From Spirochaetota bacterium (GTDB lineage Bacteria; Spirochaetota; Spirochaetia; Treponematales; Rectinemataceae): 37,652 nucleotides of DNA. How positions within the stretch are numbered: position 1 is the stretch's first letter; each line of letters starts with the position of its first letter. The notes beneath the pieces were generated by a model, which worked only from the letters and a program-made list of their open reading frames with translations, was not told the DNA's origin and ran no database searches. A program made the position numbers and the translations under genes. This document shows, one piece after another, positions 32,728-37,652 of the stretch. The stretch is taken from assembly GCA_008080685.1 (NCBI GenBank), contig VKGY01000026.1, positions 1-37,652 on the forward strand, read 5' to 3'.

Positions 32728-34230
32728 ATGGCGAATGAAACGATCCTGGAGACTCGGGGAGTATGCAAGGCTTTCGGAGAATCCCAGGTACTCAAGAATA
32801 TCGATTTCTCGATCCGCCAGGCCGAAATCCATGGGCTTATGGGTGAGAACGGGGCAGGAAAGTCGACGCTGATAAAAATCATCTCTGGCGATTATTCCCT
32901 GGATAGCGGACAAATCTTGTTCGACGGACGGGAAGTGGCGATCCAGGCGCCAAAAATCGCCATGGAACTAGGCATCCGTGTGATTTATCAGGAAATCAAC
33001 GTCGTCAAACCGATCACTGTGGCGGAGAACATTTTCCTCGGCAATTATCCGCTTAAAAAAAACCGAATGATCGACTGGGAAAAACTCTATGCCGACGCCC
33101 AGGCAGTGCTGGATAGCCTCGGAGTCTCGATATCGGTAAAGGCAAAGGTTTCGAAATTGACCATCGCCGAGCAGCAAGTCGTGGAAATCGCCAAGGCTTT
33201 GAGCGTGCGGGCGAAAATTCTCATCATGGACGAACCTACCTCGGCGCTCAACGACCAGGAAACGTCCAAGCTGTTCGAATTGCTGCGTAAGCTGAGGAAT
33301 TCCGGCGTATCGATCATTTATATCACGCACCGATTTTCTGAAATGTACGAGCTTACGGATCGAATCACCGTCATGCGGGACGGCGAGATCGTCGGCACCA
33401 TGGATACGAAGGATGTTACAAACGAGAAGCTCATCAAGATAATGATAGGGAAGGATGCTTCCTCCATGTTTATCCACAAAAGCCAGGTGAAGGACAAGGT
33501 GATTTTCTCCGTGGAAAACCTTTCGGTTCGCGGGTTTGTGGAAAATGTGAGCTTCAAGGTTAGGGAGGGAGAGCTTGTTGTCATTTTCGGCCTTTTTGGT
33601 TCGGGACAAAACGAGGTATTCAGGGCAATCTTCGGGGATATCAAAAAGGATTCGGGCGATTTTTTCATCGAGGGAAAGAAGGTTGAGTTCAAATCGATCA
33701 AGGATGCCTGCGACAAGGGATTGGGCTTTGTCTCGGACGACAGGAAAAACGATGCGATAATCCCCCTTCGATCCGTAGAAGAGAATATATGCCTTTCCGC
33801 CTTGGGAACAAAGCTTTCGGGAGCCTTCGGCATTGTTCGCCGGTCTGAAGAAAAAAAATTGGCAATGAAGTATTTCAAGGAACTTGAGCTGCATTGTTCG
33901 GGAATCGATCAAAAAATCGGTACCTTAAGCGGCGGAAACCAGCAGAAGTGCGTCATCGCCCGCTGGCTTGCGAACGACGCCAAGGTCCTCCTTTTGAACA
34001 TGCCTACCCGGGGAGTCGATGTCGGAGCGAGATCGGAGATCTATAGGGTGATGGAGGAACTGAGCAGGCAAGGGGTGGCGATCGTGATTATCTCCCTGGA
34101 GATGCCCGAGGTCTTGAGCATCGCCGATAGGATCTATGTGATGCATGAAGGTAAGATCGTGGGAGAAATGGAGAGGCATGAGGCCAATCAAGAGAAACTT
34201 CTGAGCCAGGCCTTGGGAATAAATAAATGA
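32728..34230 (+). CDS. CUT2 sugar ABC transporter ATPase (RbsA/MglA type, two NBDs)
   Basis: The 500-residue protein is a fused double ATPase. The first domain has Walker A GENGAGKST, VIYQEINVVKPITVAENIFLG, Walker B ILIMDEPTSAL and THRFSEM. The second has a degenerate Walker A (GLFGSGQNEVF), signature LSGGNQQKCVIARWL and LLLNMPTRGVDVGARSEIY. The Asp/Glu after the second Walker B strand is Met (LNMPTRG), consistent with the usual catalytic asymmetry of this group. It drives the permease encoded next. TAAAAT is 9 bases before the ATG and only weak Shine-Dalgarno (GGAA) is present. Confidence 0.94.
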   Translation: MANETILETRGVCKAFGESQVLKNIDFSIRQAEIHGLMGENGAGKSTLIKIISGDYSLDSGQILFDGREVAIQAPKIAMELGIRVIYQEINVVKPITVAENIFLGNYPLKKNRMIDWEKLYADAQAVLDSLGVSISVKAKVSKLTIAEQQVVEIAKALSVRAKILIMDEPTSALNDQETSKLFELLRKLRNSGVSIIYITHRFSEMYELTDRITVMRDGEIVGTMDTKDVTNEKLIKIMIGKDASSMFIHKSQVKDKVIFSVENLSVRGFVENVSFKVREGELVVIFGLFGSGQNEVFRAIFGDIKKDSGDFFIEGKKVEFKSIKDACDKGLGFVSDDRKNDAIIPLRSVEENICLSALGTKLSGAFGIVRRSEEKKLAMKYFKELELHCSGIDQKIGTLSGGNQQKCVIARWLANDAKVLLLNMPTRGVDVGARSEIYRVMEELSRQGVAIVIISLEMPEVLSIADRIYVMHEGKIVGEMERHEANQEKLLSQALGINK

Positions 34231-34273
34231 ACTCAACCTATCTCTCAACGTATGGAAAGCAGGACGGTAGATT

Positions 34274-35252
34274 ATGGCGGCAGTAAATGCGATAAACAGG
34301 AACGTCAAAATACATCGAGGCTACCAGCAGAGGTTGTTGGATTCTTTTCTAATCCTCTTCATGGTGGCAATGTCGGTATATTTCGCCTTTGCTTCGAGAT
34401 ATTTCCTATCCATTAAAAATTTCATGAACATTTTTTCCTCTGTATCCATAGTGGGAATAATCGCCACAGGCATGACGCTCATCATCATCACTCGAGGAAT
34501 AGATCTTTCCGTCGGAGCCATCATCGCCTTGTCGGGTTGCATATGCGCTCTTTTAATTGAAAAAGCCCACCTTCATTGGAGCCTGGCCATGCTTGCCGCT
34601 TTAGCCGCGGGCTTGGCGATAGGAATGTTCAATGGCTTTCTCATAAGCGTTCATCAGCACCAACGGACAGGCCATCTACACCTCCAGCTCCCAGGTATCC
34701 TTCCTTGGAGCCGGCAAAGTATTCGGCCTCATTCCGGTACCGGGAATAATCATGATACTCTGCTTCCTGGGAGTATGGCTTGTCAGCAAATATACGGTCT
34801 TTGGCCGCTATGTTTTCGCCATCGGAGGTAATTCGGTGGCGAGCCGGCTGGCGGGAATCAACGTAAAGCGCATAACCTTAATTCTCTACACGATGACTGG
34901 CACGTTAGCCGCTCTTTCTGGATTGGTCATGACAGGTCTGGCTTCGACTGCAATGCCTTCCGTGGGAGAGAGCTACGCCCTCGATACGATCACCGCAGTA
35001 TACCTTGGCGGAAATAGCAGCGAGGGAGGGGAGGGTTCGGTATGGAGGACTCTTCTTGGAGTCATGATAATTGGAATCCTCAACAATGGAATGGCCCTGA
35101 TAAGCGTCCAGTCCTATTGGCAGACCTTCATAAAGGGTACCTTGTTGATCGCAGCGGTAACCACTGCAAGCGGCGGAAATTCAAAGAACAGGAGCGGGAA
35201 ATGGAAAATTACAGAGACGATTTCAGGATCGCTCGCCTCAAAGCGAGAATGA
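34274..35252 (+). pseudogene. CUT2 ABC permease (RbsC type), internal deletion and frameshift
   Basis: The N-terminal 126 residues (SVSIVGIIATGMTLIIITRGIDLSVGAIIALSG to NGFLISV) are the normal RbsC start. At about 34650 the frame shifts. The other frame continues FISTNGQAIYTSSSQVSFLGAGKVFG, VFGRYVFAIGGNSVASRLAGINVKR and TITAVYLGGNSS to GTLLIAAVTT. Family members have about 20-25 residues (the PPFIxTLGxMxxxRG segment) between these parts, so roughly 60-75 bases are lost. The C-terminus is also odd: a 30-residue polar tail after LLIAAVTT overlaps the next gene by 52 bases. Without this permease the importer cannot work. Confidence 0.85.
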
Positions 35253-36394
35253 AAGCGCATAACGTTGATTACCTTATCCTGCGTTTGCCCGAGAATGTCC
35301 TTTATTCCACGGGATATTGGCCAGTTTTCGGGGCTTCCATGGCAGTGGTTCCCCGGGAGGGCGAACCGACGATTTTCTATATTGAAGGCGAAGAAGATTT
35401 CGTGGAGGAATCCTGGGTTTCCGACGCAAGGTCATACATCTATTTTGGGATGCTGGAGATGCCCAATCCAAACCGGAACTTCCGGCGCATGCTGGATCAA
35501 CTTTGGAAGGAAAAAGGGTACGACTACAAGGCTGTAATCGGTTACGAGGGGAGCTTTGAATTCATCGCCACCCAAAATATATCCGTCGAGGCGCGGATTC
35601 CTTCGGAAACCGGCATGCGCATGCTCAAGGAAGTATTTCCCGATGCGATATTCTATGATGCATTCAACCTCCTGAGAGAGGCGCGTTATGTCAAATCGAA
35701 ATACGAAATCGAAAAAATGCGTCGAGCCTGCGAAGTGACCTGCCTGGGCTACGATGCCGCAAGGAAGGCTCTGCGCCCAGGCATCAAGGATTGCGAGGTG
35801 TCCGCGGAGGTAGAGTACGCTATCTGTTCCCAAGGGGTTGGGTACAAAGGCGCGCGCCGCGCCCGAGGCTATGCCTTTGCGCTTTCGGGTGAGAGATCCT
35901 CCATGGTGCGAAACCCCTATTTTGTTACCAGCGACAGGACGATGAAGGATGGAGAAATATCCCTCATCGAACTCGACGCCTTTGTAGACGGCTATTTCTG
36001 CGACATGACCCGGACCATGGCGGTTGGAAAACCATCCAACAAGGCTGTTGAGCTTTGGAATATCGTACACGAAGAGTTGGAAGCCATGCTTTCCTTGGTA
36101 AAGCACGGTGCGAAGGTGCGGGATATCTGCCAGGTTGCGAAGGACATCGCGGCTTCCTATGGGTACGATGGAAAGGAAAATTTCGTGCATCAGCCTGGGC
36201 ATGGAATCGGCCTGCAATTTCATGAGCCTCCGTCAATTCATGTCTTGAGCGACGAAGTCCTTGAGGAAGGTTGTGTGATTTCCTTGGAACCTCACGTGTA
36301 CCTTCCCGGCTGGGGCGGCATGCGGATGGAGGAGAATGTGGCGGTGACCAAGACGGGATACGATCTATTGACGATTTTTCCCCGTGGATTATAG
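35201..36394 (+). CDS. M24-family metallopeptidase (Xaa-Pro aminopeptidase/creatinase fold)
   Basis: The 397-residue protein has an N-terminal creatinase-type domain (about 1-165) and a pita-bread catalytic domain. Metal-ligand positions: Glu257 in IELDAFVDGYFCDMTRT takes the place of the usual first Asp, Asp268 is the second, His334 is in HQPGHGIGLQFHEPP, Glu363 in SLEPH, and Glu377 in RMEEN. The family includes prolidases, creatinase and lyases such as DddP, so the function is not necessarily peptide cleavage. AGGAG (35190-35194) sets the ATG at 35201. It lies within the catabolic cluster, suggesting it acts on the imported compound. Confidence 0.88.
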   Translation: MENYRDDFRIARLKARMKAHNVDYLILRLPENVLYSTGYWPVFGASMAVVPREGEPTIFYIEGEEDFVEESWVSDARSYIYFGMLEMPNPNRNFRRMLDQLWKEKGYDYKAVIGYEGSFEFIATQNISVEARIPSETGMRMLKEVFPDAIFYDAFNLLREARYVKSKYEIEKMRRACEVTCLGYDAARKALRPGIKDCEVSAEVEYAICSQGVGYKGARRARGYAFALSGERSSMVRNPYFVTSDRTMKDGEISLIELDAFVDGYFCDMTRTMAVGKPSNKAVELWNIVHEELEAMLSLVKHGAKVRDICQVAKDIAASYGYDGKENFVHQPGHGIGLQFHEPPSIHVLSDEVLEEGCVISLEPHVYLPGWGGMRMEENVAVTKTGYDLLTIFPRGL

Positions 36395-36407
36395 GAGCGG
36401 AATCGAC

Positions 36408-37346
36408 ATGCGCGACAGCGTGATGGTGGTTGGCGGCGGCATGATGGGGAGCGGCATAGCCGCCGTTTCCGCTTTGGCAGGCAATCCAACGATACTTGTG
36501 GAGTCTTCCTCGTCGGCGTGCGAAAAATGCCCCGAGCGGGTGGATGGAGTCCTGGCGGAGCTGGAGCGGTATGAATTGATCTCTCCTGAGGAACGGCTGC
36601 AGGCCATGGCCAGGATGCGGTTCGAAGAAAGCTACGAAGATCTTTGCGGAGAGGTGTTCTTCGTCATCGAGGCTATCGTGGAAAAACTCGAGGCTAAGCA
36701 GGCGCTCTTCGCCGATCTGGATGCCCGTCTTCCCCAGGAAGTGCCCATAGTAAGCAATACTTCTGGCTTGCGAATCACGGAGATAACTTCCCTCGTCCGC
36801 CATCCCGAACGGACCGCAACCGCCCATTTTTGGTTCCCGGCTCATCTGGTGCCCTTGGTCGAAGTAGTCATGAGCGAATCTACCTCTCCGGATATCGCCT
36901 CCTGGGTAGTCGATACCTTAAAGGCATGGGGCAAGGCTCCGGTTCTTGTGAGGCGCGATTTGCCGGGCCAACTCGCCAACCGGATCCTCCAAGCGGTGAT
37001 ACGGGAGGCCTCGAACATAGTTGAGATCGGGCTTGCAAGCCCTGAGGACGTGGACACGGCGGTCAAGATGGGAATGGGCATACGCCTGCCTGTCTGGGGC
37101 CCGTTGGAACATGTGGACGCCGTGGGCGTGGACCTCTGCAACGCGGTGCAAAACACAGTCCTTCCCGGCATAAGCGACAGCCACGAAGCCAACGCGACCT
37201 TCAAGAAGCTTGTTGCGGACGGAAACCTGGGCTACAAGACGGGGAAGGGTTTTTACGATTGGAAGGTCAAGGACATGACTGCCCTGGCGACGTTGCGAAA
37301 TGAGTTCATCGTCCACGCATTGAAGAAAATTAAGCCGAGAAAATAG
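36408..37346 (+). CDS. 3-hydroxyacyl-CoA dehydrogenase family protein
   Basis: The 312-residue protein begins VMVVGGGMMGSGIAAVSALAG (NAD-binding GxGxxG at residues 9-14). It has VIEAIVEKLEAKQALFADLD, SNTSGL, TAHFWFPAHLVPLVEVV with the catalytic His-Glu region, and the C-terminal GYKTGKGFYDW. The FWFPAHLVPLVEVV form and stand-alone size resemble L-carnitine, L-gulonate or lambda-crystallin type dehydrogenases acting on free hydroxy acids as well as acyl-CoA types. GGAG lies 10 bases before the ATG. It closes the cluster led by the alcohol dehydrogenase and converges with the FCD regulator. Confidence 0.9.
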   Translation: MRDSVMVVGGGMMGSGIAAVSALAGNPTILVESSSSACEKCPERVDGVLAELERYELISPEERLQAMARMRFEESYEDLCGEVFFVIEAIVEKLEAKQALFADLDARLPQEVPIVSNTSGLRITEITSLVRHPERTATAHFWFPAHLVPLVEVVMSESTSPDIASWVVDTLKAWGKAPVLVRRDLPGQLANRILQAVIREASNIVEIGLASPEDVDTAVKMGMGIRLPVWGPLEHVDAVGVDLCNAVQNTVLPGISDSHEANATFKKLVADGNLGYKTGKGFYDWKVKDMTALATLRNEFIVHALKKIKPRK

Positions 37347-37361
37347 ACAGTTGGTTATAAA

Positions 37362-37652
37362 TTAGGCTTCGGCCCTGGATTCAAAGGCTTTGGCGATCTT
37401 CTCAGCGGTATTGAAATAATGCTCCCGGGCATAGTTTTCCGCCTTCTCCTTGTCCCCTTCCCTCAGGGCGCCGAGTATCCGCCTGTGTTCGGCGCAAATC
37501 TCGGAAAAGCGGCCGGGAAGCTCCAGGGCAAGGGCGCGATACTGCTGGCTTAGGGAATAGTATTGTTCCCAAAGTTCGGCGATCCTGGGCGAAGCGGCGG
37601 CTTCTATGATGATGGAGTGAAATTCCCTGTTCTCCTCAAGCATGGTTTTGTA
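37362..37652 (-). CDS. GntR-family regulator, FCD domain, 3' part
   Basis: The frame is open to the end of the window, so only the last 96 residues are seen. The FHSIIIEAAASPRIAELWEQYY segment (metal-binding His of FCD domains) and EHRRILGALREGDKEKAENYAREHYFNT (second conserved His and helix) identify the FCD ligand-binding domain of FadR-type GntR regulators. These sense carboxylates or sugar acids. It faces the dehydrogenase/CUT2/M24 cluster and is the best candidate for its regulator. Confidence 0.9.
   Translation of the reverse strand, partial: YKTMLEENREFHSIIIEAAASPRIAELWEQYYSLSQQYRALALELPGRFSEICAEHRRILGALREGDKEKAENYAREHYFNTAEKIAKAFESRAEA

Noticed and set aside
10129-35252. Programmed ribosomal frameshifting as the reason for split genes
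   Set aside because: Conserved residues are missing at most junctions and no slippery heptamer with a downstream structure is seen, so true sequence loss explains them better.

Overview
The window is a compact chromosomal segment of about 37.7 kb with moderately high GC. It has no rRNA, tRNA, mobile element or CRISPR array that I can see. Genes abut or overlap, often by ATGA, and convergent genes share ends. The mix suggests a Gram-negative (diderm) anaerobe, possibly of the Spirochaetota: flavin-dependent thymidylate synthase ThyX, an RND exporter with a LolA-like partner and a beta-barrel protein, a DUF2804 protein, several ABC importers and an adenosine-specific kinase. That taxonomic guess is inference from gene content, not from a marker gene.

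Layout. (a) 1-1394: end of a PHP-domain phosphoesterase gene and thyX. (b) 1496-7079: TetR regulator with its own operator/promoter, then RND exporter, LolA-like periplasmic protein and outer-membrane barrel in one overlapping operon, a self-contained envelope export module. (c) 7076-10017: DUF2804 protein divergent from anmK and a cyclophilin. (d) 10036-12793: TrpX-type ABC importer (lipoprotein, permease, ATPase) whose promoter is nested in the upstream terminator. (e) 12867-19989: oligopeptide ABC importer with an acetyltransferase and a penicillin-binding-type serine hydrolase. (f) 19977-23656: a reverse operon for a C_GCAxxG_C_C protein, a nitroreductase and an adenosine-specific kinase, then a broken glpK divergent from a DinB-fold protein. 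(g) 23674-30217: epimerase/CPBP protease/SDR operon, a LigB-type dioxygenase, an AstE/AspA-type deacylase, an MFS exporter and a broken EamA transporter. (h) 30344-37652: zinc alcohol dehydrogenase, sugar-type (CUT2) ABC importer, M24 peptidase-family protein and 3-hydroxyacyl-CoA dehydrogenase, with the end of a GntR/FCD regulator gene facing them. This looks like a catabolic cluster.

Two patterns cut across the window. First, at least seven genes carry short internal deletions or frameshifts (TrpX-like binding protein, oligopeptide permease and ATPase, glpK, EamA transporter, alcohol dehydrogenase, CUT2 permease). Every ABC importer has at least one, so either the uptake systems are decaying or the assembly has lost short segments. 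Second, seven operon heads have a -10 hexamer only 5-7 bases before the ATG, mostly without a Shine-Dalgarno sequence, which predicts leaderless mRNAs. Three of these have TTGCGG or TTGCGC exactly 17 bases upstream of the -10.
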